Origin: a virus
Length of the DNA: 64,000 nucleotides
IMG/VR virus record: IMGVR_UViG_3300028829_004004
Location: 1 to 64,000 of that record
Reading direction: 5' to 3' (one strand)
The translations under genes and the position numbers were made by a program. Shown in pieces: positions 25,820 through 35,146 of this stretch (position 1 is its first letter; every line of letters starts with the position of its first letter). The notes below the pieces were generated by a model. That model was not told the origin of the DNA. It saw only the letters and a list, made by a program, of their open reading frames with translations, and ran no database searches.

Positions 25820-26992
25820 TAGCAAGGTACCTCAGTTTGGATGACAGACCCGAGCGAACCGTTAAAGTACTCGCCATCGTTACTGTTCCCGGATTGGTCT
25901 GGTATAGTGGACAGAGCCACTACCTCTTCCGCACGGTAGTGAATGAAAGTACTGACTGCGGGGGTTATAGGGCAAGCAGTCGCCCCACCAAAGTCCGCGA
26001 AGTCTGATGGGTCGTCATACCCTTTTGTGACAATAAACTCATCAAAGTAGCAATCGGGTTCCATCATCTGGATATAACTGGTGGGAGAAGCGAGAGTCCC
26101 TGTGATTGTGGTACTACTCGCTTCCACGGTATTGTCTATTATAATCTGGGCATTCCCTGTGGTGGTATTGATCCGAATAAGAACATGATGCCAAGCACTG
26201 TCTGCCCACCCCCCACCGGTTTGAATGCCAATGTCACCGGGGCGGTAGAAGATAGCGCGTATACTTGACCCTGTATCGGGCCGAACAAACATCCAAGTGT
26301 TGCCGCCGTTGTTGCCTTTGATAAATGGTTTTGCTTGGTTGGCTGAGATCCACTTCATAAAGAAACTGACGGTTGCTGTGTTCCCCCAACTTGAGAAACC
26401 AGAGTCAGTACGTAGGTAGTCATTACTCCCGTCGCTCTTAAACGACTCAGTAGACTCAAACCCTGCGCTGGAACTGGAACTGGAACTGGAACTGGAACTA
26501 CTTGAAGAAGAGCTACTCGAAGAAGAGCTACTTGAAGAAGAGCTACTCGAAGAAGAGCTACTTGAAGAAGAGCTACTCGAAGAAGAACTCGAAGAAGAAG
26601 AGCTACTCGAAGAAGAACTCGAAGAAGAAGAACTAGACTCAAGAGCACCAGAAGAACTGGAGGAGGAACTAGACTCAAGCGCGCCAGAAGAACTGGAGGG
26701 GACCAGAAGAACTAGAGGAGGAACTAGACTGAAGGGGACCAGAAGAACTAGAGGAGGAACTAGACTGAAGGGGACCAGAAGAACTGGAGGAGGAACTAGA
26801 CTGAAGGGGACCAGAAGAACTAGAGGAAGAACTGGAAGAGCTTTCAAAGACGCAAGCGTCACAGTCACTGAAGATAGCGTCTACGTCTTCCAACGTGTGA
26901 GTGATGGGGGCAACGGTAGTCCCCACCGATTGGTAGCATACCCCGTCAATGCGAAGCACCTCACCATAGTAGTCTTTTGTTACAACACTCAT
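25819..26992 (-). pseudogene. Serine-rich tail fibre, split by a frameshift
   Basis: Two frames together make one fibre-like gene. The first (26992 down to about 26700) starts MSVVTKDYYGEVLRID and enters GPLQ-polyserine repeats. The second (about 26700 to 25819) continues with GALE-polyserine repeats and a C-terminal LamG-like domain. Compared with neighbouring 36-base repeat units, the junction near 26695-26705 lacks 17 bases, which breaks the frame. It could be a real inactivation, a phase-variable state or a sequence-assembly error in the repeats. Confidence 0.65.
26470..26830 (-). repeat. Degenerate polyserine-coding repeats
   Basis: Short GAAGAAGAGCTACTC-type units (about 26500-26640) followed by 36-base units coding eight Ser plus GALE or GPLQ (about 26640-26830). 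Strongly biased codon use and near-identical units make this stretch prone to slippage. Confidence 0.75.
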
Positions 26993-28354
26993 TTACGCAC
27001 CAGAGCAGGGGTCAGGGCAAGCCCACCGGGGGTCTGCCGAATCGTTGATCAAGAAGGAGTAGCCCTCTCCCATACAAAGAGTCTGAGGCTCTATGGTGTA
27101 ACAGCAGGTTTCCGGGTTGATCCCCGTTACGACTGCGATACATACACATCTGTCGTCGCCTGAACTTGAAGAAGAAGAACTACTTGAGTTTGAAGATTCC
27201 GAGGACTTGAAGGCGGATGAACTTGAGGAAGAGGAAGAACTCGAAGAAGTAGAACTTGAAGAAGTAGAGCTTGAGGAACTTGAGGAGGAACTAGACTCAA
27301 GAGCACCAGAAGAACTTGAGGAGGAACTAGACTCAAGAGCACCAGAAGAACTGGAGGAGGAACTAGACTCAAGAGCACCAGAAGAGGAGTCGTCAAAAGT
27401 GTCGTCCTCCAATACCTCAACCTCTACCCGGCGAACACAGATGAGGCTGGCACCCGAGCTAGAGGAACTGGAGGAGGAGAGTTGGTCATTGGGGTCACCT
27501 TCAAACTCAGGGGGTACTGAAGGGACAGGATCGTTATCTGGGTCCTCCACTAGGAACTCGATATAGAAGCTACCGCGGCTCGCTGCCTCAGTACACTTGA
27601 ACTCAATGAACCGGTCAGTGGCGCGTTGTACTTCGATAGAACCTAGACCCACGTCGGAGTCGTCAATGTTCCAAGAGTAGGAAGCCGACGTTGGATTCTT
27701 TGTCAACCAATCTACTGTACACTGCTTGGTGTCCCCCACTACCATGAAAGGTTCTACCGTGAAGTCCGTGATCTTAGTAGTTCCGGGGCAGTTCCCCTTC
27801 ATGTTCTCTGTGACTAGGTTAGCTGTGTTAGTCACGGACACAACAGTGTCTCCGGGGGCACCACCTTGACCCAATGCGGCAGGAGCAGCCGCGGCTTCCG
27901 CGTTGAAAGTGTCTTGGTTCCTATTGGAGGAATTAAGGTGGTCCCTCCAACTCTCGCGGATCTCAAGGCTGAATGCCCCTACCTCTGAAGAGACACTAGC
28001 ACAGCCGCTATCATTGTTGGCGAATACCCGCCACTTCCACTTCATCCCTGAGTAGATGTGCTGGCCTAACGTCAGGTCGTATGTCTTTGTCTCTCCTGCC
28101 CCACTAAGTACCTTCTCACTGCGGACCATAGGTCCTCTGAAGTTAGTGTCGGGGCACCACTGCACAATGTAGAAGTCGGTGTTAGGCATCTCTTGCCACT
28201 CAAGAGTGACCCCCGACTCAATAACATCCTTGGCCTCGAACACCTTCTCGTTGTGAGGGTTCTTGAGGAAAGGAGGGGTAAGCGCACAAGCGGTGTACAG
28301 GTCTACTGGACCTGACCCCGCCTGTATAGAAATTGAATGTGCTTCTGTGGCCAT
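26993..28354 (-). CDS. Serine-rich tail structural protein
   Basis: A 453-residue protein. Residues 30-130 form a fibronectin type III/Ig-like beta domain (VTLEWQEMPNTDFYIVQW, then KWKWRVFANNDSG). A second beta region follows (DFTVEPFMVVGDTKQCTVDW). The last third is polyserine with GALE spacers, closing with a short Cys-rich module (CCYTIEPQTLC and CPDPC). It lies just downstream of the tape measure and a small tail gene, so a tail-tip or fibre-base role is likely. Confidence 0.6.
   Translation of the reverse strand: MATEAHSISIQAGSGPVDLYTACALTPPFLKNPHNEKVFEAKDVIESGVTLEWQEMPNTDFYIVQWCPDTNFRGPMVRSEKVLSGAGETKTYDLTLGQHIYSGMKWKWRVFANNDSGCASVSSEVGAFSLEIRESWRDHLNSSNRNQDTFNAEAAAAPAALGQGGAPGDTVVSVTNTANLVTENMKGNCPGTTKITDFTVEPFMVVGDTKQCTVDWLTKNPTSASYSWNIDDSDVGLGSIEVQRATDRFIEFKCTEAASRGSFYIEFLVEDPDNDPVPSVPPEFEGDPNDQLSSSSSSSSGASLICVRRVEVEVLEDDTFDDSSSGALESSSSSSSSGALESSSSSSSSGALESSSSSSSSSSTSSSSTSSSSSSSSSSSAFKSSESSNSSSSSSSSSGDDRCVCIAVVTGINPETCCYTIEPQTLCMGEGYSFLINDSADPRWACPDPCSGA
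27280..27392 (-). repeat. 36-base GALE-polyserine repeats
   Basis: Three near-perfect 36-base units, each coding eight Ser plus GALE, in the tail structural gene. The same unit type recurs in the broken gene at 26.6 kb. Confidence 0.8.
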
Positions 28355-28746
28355 TAGGTAGCGTACGAATTCACAGTGGTTACATGGAAGGACCCGCTGA
28401 TGTCAAACAAGCCGCCCCCGTACACTAGCGGTGGGTCTATCTCAAGGAAGCGTACCTCGTAAGAGTCCCCCCAGTATCCGTTGAAGGAACGTTCGTTCGG
28501 GAGATCGTTAACATCATAGTCTGTGTAGTAGCCCAGCATCTGAACGTAGTCTGCTTTGCTCCCCCCTTTGATGTTCCAAGGGATGAGTATATCACCGTCC
28601 CGGATATCGGGGGCCGCATGAAGGACGGTCCCTGCCGCGGTCTGGATATTCTGGAACCGCTTCTTAGGAGCGGCAGGCTTGTAGCTGAACTGTTTTGGTA
28701 AAGCAATGATGCCTATGTATGCGTAAGTAATCCCAGTAGTGGCCAT
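28354..28746 (-). CDS. Small tail protein after the tape measure
   Basis: A 130-residue beta-rich protein with aromatic-rich segments (FNGYWGDSYEVRFLEID). It directly follows the tape measure gene and overlaps the next gene start (TAATG). In siphophages this place is usually taken by distal tail or minor tail proteins. The family is not recognised from sequence alone. Confidence 0.5.
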   Translation of the reverse strand: MATTGITYAYIGIIALPKQFSYKPAAPKKRFQNIQTAAGTVLHAAPDIRDGDILIPWNIKGGSKADYVQMLGYYTDYDVNDLPNERSFNGYWGDSYEVRFLEIDPPLVYGGGLFDISGSFHVTTVNSYAT

Positions 28747-31700
28747 TATACAATTGCTCCAAGGCTGGCGTTAAAGAACATGTTCTCCAACTTGCGAGTC
28801 AACTCGTCCTCGTCTATGGATGTGTTAATCGTGACTTCTAAAGTACGGTTGTCAGTGATCTCGGTTGCTCCCCCCGTCAGGGAAGAGGTGGCGTCATCAG
28901 AAGTCTTAGGTACACCAGAAGAGGGTAGGCCCTGAGCCATGTCGTCAAGGAAGGCGGGCCGTAGCTCAAAGTCAGGACCGAGGGTACGCCCCTTCATGTA
29001 CTCCTGCCAGATCGCGTCTATCTCCTCTTTAGGGATAATATTACCCCCGGTCTTGTCCAAGATAAATGACTTAGCCCGGTCAATTGCCTCCCCCATCCGC
29101 TCCATGGCACCTTCCGGTATCTTATGAGCATCTGGGTTGGATAGTAGTGGAGCTAGAGGTGCGTACTTCGGTTCTTTGTGTGGGACGGGACGTAGTTCAC
29201 GCTGTTTCTCGCTATCTGGTTTACCCATCCGAGCTTTGATGGTCCCATACTCTCTTTGGCCAAGGGGGTGGGCAATCATCCCTCCCTCAGAGAAGATTGC
29301 AGCCCTTTCTCTTCGCGTAGCTTCTTTCTTCTCAGCCGCCTTACGACGCAACTCAGCTATCTTAGCAGCACGAGGGTCAAGGGTCCCGCGTGTCCGGGCT
29401 ATCGCTGCCTCCATCACTGCTGCCCCGTGCTTGGCTCGGGCGGATGCGTTCCCTATCTTCTGCTTGATGTTTGCCCCTAGCTTACCGGGTCTACCCGTTC
29501 GGAAGCGGTTGCCTAACTTCAGACCATTCGATGCAAACTTTTGCACCTTCTCCGCTGTGTTGTTAGCAACCTCTCCTACCTTCTCCGCTACCCCTCCTAC
29601 CTTCTCCGCTGCCCTCTTCGCTGCCTTCTTTGCGTTCTCCACAACTGTGATCGAGGGGTCGTCCGCAAGGAGGTCTAACCCTGAATCCTCAAACTCAGGC
29701 CCTTCACCTATCCAAGGGGGTACACTTACCTGCCATGGGTCTGGTCGTAGTCCGTCGATGATCGGAGTGCTTTCTGAGGCTTCCCCCTCTGCTGCCGCTG
29801 CTGGGGCCGGTTCGCCCGCTGCTGCTGGGGCCGGTTCGCCCGCTGCTGCTGCTGCTGCTGCTGCTGCCGCCTGCCCCCCCTCCTTCTCACCTTTCTCCGC
29901 TCCCCCCGCTAACTTCGCTAACTTCTCCGAACTGTCCGAGAGCATCTGTTGCACCCGAAGGAGGAGACCTAAAAATCCGGACTGCTCTTTGACTGCCTTA
30001 GGCTGCGCCTTAGTCTGCTCCTTATCCTCGTTGATGAGCAACTGAAGGTAGCTTTCAAGTATCCTCTTCTCCCCGGAAGCAGTAGCATTCTTGATCTCCT
30101 CCCGGACTGACGCAATCTCTTTGGCGTTACTATCAAGGAGAGACCCTATGGCCCCCTCTGTGTGGATATCGTGGGTGTACGCGCTACCACGAGTGTTGAG
30201 CGCCTTTGCCGCATCCGACACCTCGTCAGCGTCGGGGAGATCATCTGATCCTACTGCGGGAACCTGCGCGCCTAGCCCCGGTAGTTGGGCTGGGCCTGCT
30301 TGTTGTGCTCCAAAGAAGTTGTCTGCCGCTCTAGCCACCTCCAAGATGTCACGGATAAACGCCGCCCTAGCTCCCTCATCGAAGATTGAGTAGCCCTTAA
30401 TTGCGTTAACCACCCCCTCAATGAACTTCACCCCCATTGACTTGGCAAAGTCCCCGAGCGTACCATGTATGCTATCCATAGCGTCGGCAATAGCTTGGGT
30501 GACTTGGTTGGAGAACTCCTGAAGAGGATCATCCGCCTCGAGGATGGTGACGAAAGCCGCCACACCATTATGAAAGCTGTCAATAACCCCCTTTAGAGTG
30601 GGGATCATCTTCTTCACTGAGGCAGTGAAGGAATCGAAGATGATCGCCCCTGACTCCGCAAGGTTCGCCATGAATGGGAATAGCATCTTAGCAAAGAATG
30701 CGCCTAGTACCCTAAAGGCGTTGTACACTCTCTCTACCCATGACGAGCCTAACTCGTCGCTGATCCCAAGAGCTTTACGCAACTCAGCACTTCCGTCCAC
30801 TGCGGCTTTCCACGCTGTATTCATTGCAGCAAGGAAGCGGTTTAGGGAGTCACGAACTACACCAAAGTTCTCTGTGATCCCTTTAGTCAACCCGAGGAGG
30901 ACCGTGGGGATAAGGGTCTTCAAGACAATGACTGCCTTCACCACGAACTTAGTGAGAGTCCCGAGTTCTCGCATAATAAACTTGATCGACTTACCTAAAG
31001 TGCGTAAGAGGGTTTTGGACTTGCCCTTCCCTTCCTTAAAGATAGATGAGAATACAGAAGATACCGCTTCCCCAAATCCCTTGAACTCCACTATAGCTAC
31101 GTCGAGCAAGCTAGAGATGAAGGAGATTAGAGGGGGGACAACACGGTGAACCAGTGAGCGGGATTGCGCAAATAGCACTACCATAACTCCATGGACTGCC
31201 GAGAGGTTATCTGCAATTGAAGCCAAAGCGGCACTGAACCCACTTGTCTTTACGTTGTTCATCATAGTAAAGGCAGCGACAAGTTCGTCAATAACCAACG
31301 CAACTAAGCGGTCACTCTCCTTGACGAAGCTCATAATGATATCCTTCAAAGCAACGAAGGAGCGGGTCACCGATTCGATGACATCCATCTTGTTTAGAGC
31401 CGCTTTAACTTGATCAAACTTCCGTACCAAATTAGAGATGGTAGAGGCAAGTAGCATTACCCCGAAGACAAGCGCAGCTACCACAGGGAGGGTGGTAGCG
31501 GTGAGAGCTAAACCGATAGACTCGATAACTCCTGCGAAGGCTAAGACCACACCAGACAGGACCATGACCGATATACCAAATGCCAGCAGCCCTACTGAGA
31601 GAGTACCAAAAATCAACCCAAGGACCTGTGCCGCTTGCTTACTAGATTTTAGGAACACCAGTACGCGATCCGCTTGTTCTAGCGCCCACTCGATCAACTC

Positions 31701-33113
31701 TCGGAGAGGTTCCTTCACTGATTGGAAAACTTCATTAGAGATACTGGCGATCTTAGAAGATAACCGCAACAGCGCACCAATTACGTTGTCCTCAATCTGA
31801 TCTGCCATTGAGGCACCAAGGTTCCCCTCTTGCGCTTCCTTTACCCCTGAGGTTAACTGCTTTAACTTCTCAAGGTTCTTCAGCAGGGACAAAGCCGCCG
31901 GACCACCACGTTGACCAAAGAGTTGGTACATGGAGGCGACGTTAGTCATGTCGTCTTCCAACTCGTCAAGGCTGGCTCCCGCCTCCAAAGCAAGCTCACG
32001 GAAAAGAGCAACAGCTTCGTCAGGGGAGATGTCCTCGGTGACGTTAGAGACCGTGGTCATAATCGCGTCGGCATCAATGCCTCTACGACGGAGTGCCGCC
32101 ATAGACTTAGTGGCTCCAAAGCCTGCTTCTTGAATCTTCTCAAGTATCTGGATTAGTGATACCTTGCTCGGATCAATATCGTCAAAGTCCAATCCAAGAG
32201 TAGTTAGCCCCTTTGCCACAGATGAGTTAGAACGGTCGGACAGGCGGGTGAACACACGCGCAAGACCGGTACCAGCACGGGAACCGCGGATTGCTTGGTC
32301 AGCCATCACACCAATGGCGGCAGTGATCATCCCCAAGTCTTGCTCAAGGAGACTCGCTTGGCCACCTACGAAACTCAAAGCGGTCCCGATCTCGGGGATA
32401 GTACCACTAGAGTTCTGGGCTACTTTGCCGATACCGTCTACGACATCCATGATAGCCGCAGCGTTCTCTTCAGTGGTCTTGGTGCCATCGCTGCCAAGTT
32501 TGAAAGTCTTCGCGATCATACCAAGGGTAGACGCTGCCTCGGCTGGGTCGAGGTCGCCAATAGAGGCTAGGGTTAAGGAGGCGCGGGTAGTCGAGGCTAT
32601 ACGCGCATAATCCTTTATCGCATCTCCTGCTGCGTTAAGGCGCCCTGTCTCGGCAAGGCCCTTCACCGTGATCTGCTCCATCGCTTTCGCTACTTGGACT
32701 GCGTTAAAGCGCGTCTCCTCAGCGAACTTGATGGAGCTTTGGGTGAGCATGTCAAATTCTTTACTGGTCTCGCTAAGAACAGCCTTAGCACCGACCATGT
32801 CCATGGCACGCTCAAACTCAGCGCCCACTTTCATCATCTTCACAAACCCCTTGGTCATCGCAGCACCAGCGAACGTTGCGTTCAAGCCGGTGGTACGGAG
32901 GTTTCTTCCCACTTGGTTGACGTTGTTACCAAGTGCGCGCAGCGATTTGCTTGCCATTGCCGCGGTGGAGGCAATGGCTTTTACAGAAGCTACGGAGCTA
33001 ACAGTAGCAGTTTTTGCTACATTCTTAGTTAAGCGAGCCAAGCCGCCTATCTGTGTGACGGCTTGACTTGTATTCGCTATAACTTTTAAGGTAGCTGAAC
33101 CTAGGCCTGCCAT
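28746..33113 (-). CDS. Tail tape measure protein
   Basis: A 1455-residue protein, the longest in the window. The N-terminal 350 residues match the TP901-type tape measure core (LRTTGLNATFAGAAM, FNAVQVAKAMEQITVKG). Around residues 480-550 is a long hydrophobic block that could form transmembrane helices during DNA entry. A long helical section, an Ala/Glu/Pro-rich linker coded by GCT repeats (near 29.8 kb), and basic helical ends follow. It sets tail length; at about 0.15 nm per residue the tail would be roughly 200 nm, an estimate only. Confidence 0.9.
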   Translation of the reverse strand: MAGLGSATLKVIANTSQAVTQIGGLARLTKNVAKTATVSSVASVKAIASTAAMASKSLRALGNNVNQVGRNLRTTGLNATFAGAAMTKGFVKMMKVGAEFERAMDMVGAKAVLSETSKEFDMLTQSSIKFAEETRFNAVQVAKAMEQITVKGLAETGRLNAAGDAIKDYARIASTTRASLTLASIGDLDPAEAASTLGMIAKTFKLGSDGTKTTEENAAAIMDVVDGIGKVAQNSSGTIPEIGTALSFVGGQASLLEQDLGMITAAIGVMADQAIRGSRAGTGLARVFTRLSDRSNSSVAKGLTTLGLDFDDIDPSKVSLIQILEKIQEAGFGATKSMAALRRRGIDADAIMTTVSNVTEDISPDEAVALFRELALEAGASLDELEDDMTNVASMYQLFGQRGGPAALSLLKNLEKLKQLTSGVKEAQEGNLGASMADQIEDNVIGALLRLSSKIASISNEVFQSVKEPLRELIEWALEQADRVLVFLKSSKQAAQVLGLIFGTLSVGLLAFGISVMVLSGVVLAFAGVIESIGLALTATTLPVVAALVFGVMLLASTISNLVRKFDQVKAALNKMDVIESVTRSFVALKDIIMSFVKESDRLVALVIDELVAAFTMMNNVKTSGFSAALASIADNLSAVHGVMVVLFAQSRSLVHRVVPPLISFISSLLDVAIVEFKGFGEAVSSVFSSIFKEGKGKSKTLLRTLGKSIKFIMRELGTLTKFVVKAVIVLKTLIPTVLLGLTKGITENFGVVRDSLNRFLAAMNTAWKAAVDGSAELRKALGISDELGSSWVERVYNAFRVLGAFFAKMLFPFMANLAESGAIIFDSFTASVKKMIPTLKGVIDSFHNGVAAFVTILEADDPLQEFSNQVTQAIADAMDSIHGTLGDFAKSMGVKFIEGVVNAIKGYSIFDEGARAAFIRDILEVARAADNFFGAQQAGPAQLPGLGAQVPAVGSDDLPDADEVSDAAKALNTRGSAYTHDIHTEGAIGSLLDSNAKEIASVREEIKNATASGEKRILESYLQLLINEDKEQTKAQPKAVKEQSGFLGLLLRVQQMLSDSSEKLAKLAGGAEKGEKEGGQAAAAAAAAAAGEPAPAAAGEPAPAAAAEGEASESTPIIDGLRPDPWQVSVPPWIGEGPEFEDSGLDLLADDPSITVVENAKKAAKRAAEKVGGVAEKVGEVANNTAEKVQKFASNGLKLGNRFRTGRPGKLGANIKQKIGNASARAKHGAAVMEAAIARTRGTLDPRAAKIAELRRKAAEKKEATRRERAAIFSEGGMIAHPLGQREYGTIKARMGKPDSEKQRELRPVPHKEPKYAPLAPLLSNPDAHKIPEGAMERMGEAIDRAKSFILDKTGGNIIPKEEIDAIWQEYMKGRTLGPDFELRPAFLDDMAQGLPSSGVPKTSDDATSSLTGGATEITDNRTLEVTINTSIDEDELTRKLENMFFNASLGAIV
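29532..29545. promoter_or_regulatory. Palindrome variant (GCAAACTTTTGC core)
   Basis: One mismatch at the central CG, inside the tape measure gene. It lies in the widest gap between perfect sites (24.2 to 34.7 kb). Confidence 0.4.
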
Positions 33114-33841
33114 TTATTGTCCCTCGGAGTTTTGGTAACCTAATCCAAGTTTCATTATATCCCCAGACTCTGCCGTCTGTAGATTATCCTTTGCTTTTGA
33201 CTTACCCGGTTTCTTGCGAAAAGAACGCATAGCTTTGTCAAAAGCTGGCTTATCTGCGTTGACAGCAAGCCTTATCAAGGTGGCTACTTCTACCCGTTTA
33301 TCCGATTGCCTGTCCAGAACATACTCATACAGAGACTTTAACTGGCGGATAGTCAGTCTCTTGAGGGAGGCTAGAGTGTACCCCGGACAGTTCTCAATCA
33401 AGAACCAGAAGACGTGGTCTATACTTAGGTTGGGCTTCCCTCGCTTTCTTCTTCGCCTTCTTTTGCCGGAGGACCGAGTACCTCCTCTTTGAGTTCCAAA
33501 AAAAGTTCAGTCATCTCCTTGATAGGATTGACTCGGATGAATGCCTTCGCCAGCTTCATGGTGTCACGGATGCCAAGGCCAGCCACATCTTTCTGGCTCT
33601 TACTGCCTGAACGGGCGATCATGTTGGTGATACATTGAGTGAGTTGCTTGCTCTTGACCGCAGTCATAAAGATCTTGAACCCATCCCCGGAACTGAGTAC
33701 CTCCTTATCCAAGCCTTCATACAACTTGAAGAGGTCTGAGATGATGAATTGCACATCTTCAATCACGAGTTCACGCATAGTTACATCACCAATCGAAGTG
33801 GCGATAGTCTCATTGCGTTCAAGAATAGTTTGGTCTTCCAT
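33114..33841 (-). CDS. Tail assembly chaperone, frameshift fusion (gpGT-like)
   Basis: A -1 shift at the slippery heptamer T TTT TTG (33503-33497) joins the first 115 residues of the upstream frame to the frame that ends at 33114, giving about 242 residues. Past the shift the protein runs through a basic stretch and then FWFLIENCPGYTLASLK without any start codon being needed. Position just before the tape measure gene and this layout match the G/GT pair of lambda-like phages. The fusion protein would coat or guide the tape measure during tail assembly. Confidence 0.75.
33425..33841 (-). CDS. Tail assembly chaperone, short form (gpG-like)
   Basis: A 138-residue acidic, helical protein made when no frameshift occurs, ending in a Glu-rich tail. 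The N-terminus (ERNETIATSIGDVTMRELVIEDVQF) fits small tail chaperones. Normal decoding would give much more of this form than of the fusion. Confidence 0.75.
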   Translation of the reverse strand: MEDQTILERNETIATSIGDVTMRELVIEDVQFIISDLFKLYEGLDKEVLSSGDGFKIFMTAVKSKQLTQCITNMIARSGSKSQKDVAGLGIRDTMKLAKAFIRVNPIKEMTELFLELKEEVLGPPAKEGEEESEGSPT

Positions 33842-33851
33842 TTTGTGTTCC

Positions 33852-34136
33852 TTACCTGTCGCTCTTTAGTGCTCGAAAAAGAATGGTTCTGATGTCGTTG
33901 AGGTTTTGGGCGTAAGCCTTGGGTTCGACAACTGTCGCTCGGTTGAAGTAAGTCTTACGGAGAACGCTAACGTCCTCGGGGGTCTTCCCGGAGAAATGGA
34001 AATAGATAGAGACTCCTTTCCCGCTCTGCTTATCCCGCCTCTCGGCTTCCTCGAAGGTAAGCCCGTCTTGGCACATGAGGAAAGCGGCTTCCTCGATATC
34101 CTTTGTGCAGAAGGTCTGCGTGCTATCTGTACTCAT
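33852..34136 (-). CDS. Small tail-operon protein, unknown
   Basis: About 94 residues from the ATG at 34136; an upstream extension to 34238 would run through a terminator hairpin and overlap the tail tube gene, so it is rejected. It carries FHFSGKTPEDVSVLRKTYFNRAT, weakly like small DUF5659-type phage proteins. It lies between the tail tube gene and the chaperone. Confidence 0.5.
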   Translation of the reverse strand: MSTDSTQTFCTKDIEEAAFLMCQDGLTFEEAERRDKQSGKGVSIYFHFSGKTPEDVSVLRKTYFNRATVVEPKAYAQNLNDIRTILFRALKSDR

Positions 34137-34147
34137 AGTCTTTATCC

Positions 34148-34183
34148 TATAAAGGGGGCACCCCCAGATTGAGGTGCCCCCTG
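34148..34183 (-). terminator. Terminator/attenuator after the tail tube gene
   Basis: Read leftward, AGGGGGCACC pairs with GGTGCCCCCT and is followed by TTAT. It lies inside the structural operon and may lower expression past the abundant tail tube gene. Confidence 0.7.
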
Positions 34184-34192
34184 AGATTTTAC

Positions 34193-34657
34193 TTATGGAC
34201 CAACGTCGGCAACGGTGCCGAACGAACCAGTCGCACAATTCTTGAGGACTTCAAACTCCACTTCAACTGCGGACTCCTCGTCACGGCTGAAGTTCAGCTC
34301 ACCATCTGCTGTCGAGATAGCAGAGGGGAAGGTGAAAGTTCGGGTGGTAGAAGCAGGTCCGGGACCTACGACAATCAATGCCTTGGAATTCTCGTCATCG
34401 TCACCAATGATGGTGCCGACAACTGTCATGTCCCAAGCGTGTTGCAGGTTAGCAATTGTGGGTTCGAGAAGAGTGGTAGCAACAAACATCTGTTCGTTGT
34501 TCTTCGCCTTCTTAACCAGCCCAATAAACTGATCTGCCTGAACATCCGTGTACTCGCGAGTGGTGCGGACTCGGATACCATCTTTAGTAAATCCGACATC
34601 GCTACCACCCACCGAAAGGGTAGCTGCTCCGACGACAACATTCGTACAAGTTCCCAT
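34193..34657 (-). CDS. Major tail tube protein (probable)
   Basis: A 154-residue beta-rich protein (GDDDENSKALIVVGPGPASTTRTFTF and a C-terminal sandwich strand), typical in size and composition for siphophage tail tube subunits. It is preceded by GGAGG at ideal spacing and by a palindrome site, and is followed by a terminator, which suits a highly expressed gene. The call rests on order (connectors, then tube, then chaperones and tape measure) and composition. Confidence 0.65.
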   Translation of the reverse strand: MGTCTNVVVGAATLSVGGSDVGFTKDGIRVRTTREYTDVQADQFIGLVKKAKNNEQMFVATTLLEPTIANLQHAWDMTVVGTIIGDDDENSKALIVVGPGPASTTRTFTFPSAISTADGELNFSRDEESAVEVEFEVLKNCATGSFGTVADVGP

Positions 34658-34682
34658 CTTAACCTCCGGGGGTTTTTAAGTT

Positions 34683-34696
34683 TGCAAACGTTTGCA
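34683..34696. promoter_or_regulatory. Dispersed palindrome site 9 (intergenic)
   Basis: Perfect 14-bp copy in the 48-base gap upstream of the tail tube gene. Confidence 0.85.
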
Positions 34697-34705
34697 AGAT
34701 TCAGG

Positions 34706-35146
34706 TCAACAGTATGACCATCTTACTTTTACTGAGTAGACGCAATGCCAGACATTCCTTTCATCCATATGTTTCCCACCTACCACATCTATTATAGATG
34801 TGGATTGGACATATATATCACCATTTGAGAAATTCCAGTAACTAAATGAGTTAGGGGACTGGTCAAACTGGCTCTCAAACTCAGTCGCAATGTCCGACAT
34901 TATCTCTAATGTGGGGGCGATTATGTTGAATTCCACCACCCACTCACGTAACTCTATGGAGTCAGAACCAAGTAGGTAAGGGGCGCCCGGTGCCTCCTCG
35001 TAATACACACCTCGATCATAGTCGGATGTCTGGAAGCTGGCACGGGTTATCGTGGGCTTGAATGGGGAAACGGTGTACCCACATAGTGAAACTAGATTGG
35101 CATTAGCAACAAGACTCTGATGCAATGCTCGCCAGAACTTTTTCAT
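34706..35146 (-). CDS. Tail terminator/completion-like protein
   Basis: A 146-residue protein with alternating strands and helices (WVVEFNIIAPTLEIMSDIATEFE, then VYSVKVRW at the end). Size and order before the tail tube gene match the tail terminator family (lambda gpU-like). No residue-level signature can be checked by eye. It overlaps the HK97 gp10-like gene by 4 bases. Confidence 0.5.
   Translation of the reverse strand: MKKFWRALHQSLVANANLVSLCGYTVSPFKPTITRASFQTSDYDRGVYYEEAPGAPYLLGSDSIELREWVVEFNIIAPTLEIMSDIATEFESQFDQSPNSFSYWNFSNGDIYVQSTSIIDVVGGKHMDERNVWHCVYSVKVRWSYC

Noticed and set aside
26461-26640. CRISPR-like array in the short repeats
   Set aside because: Units are contiguous, code Ser in frame and have no spacers.
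27117-27566. Glu/Leu-rich plus-strand frame
   Set aside because: It is the complement of the polyserine codons, which naturally gives long open frames of Glu and Leu.
29137-30045. A 302-codon plus-strand frame
   Set aside because: Antisense to the tape measure gene; Ser/Ala-rich mirror of helical coding sequence.
33114-33401. A separate chaperone gene starting at TTG 33401
   Set aside because: No ribosome site; the slippery heptamer upstream explains its expression as a frameshift product.
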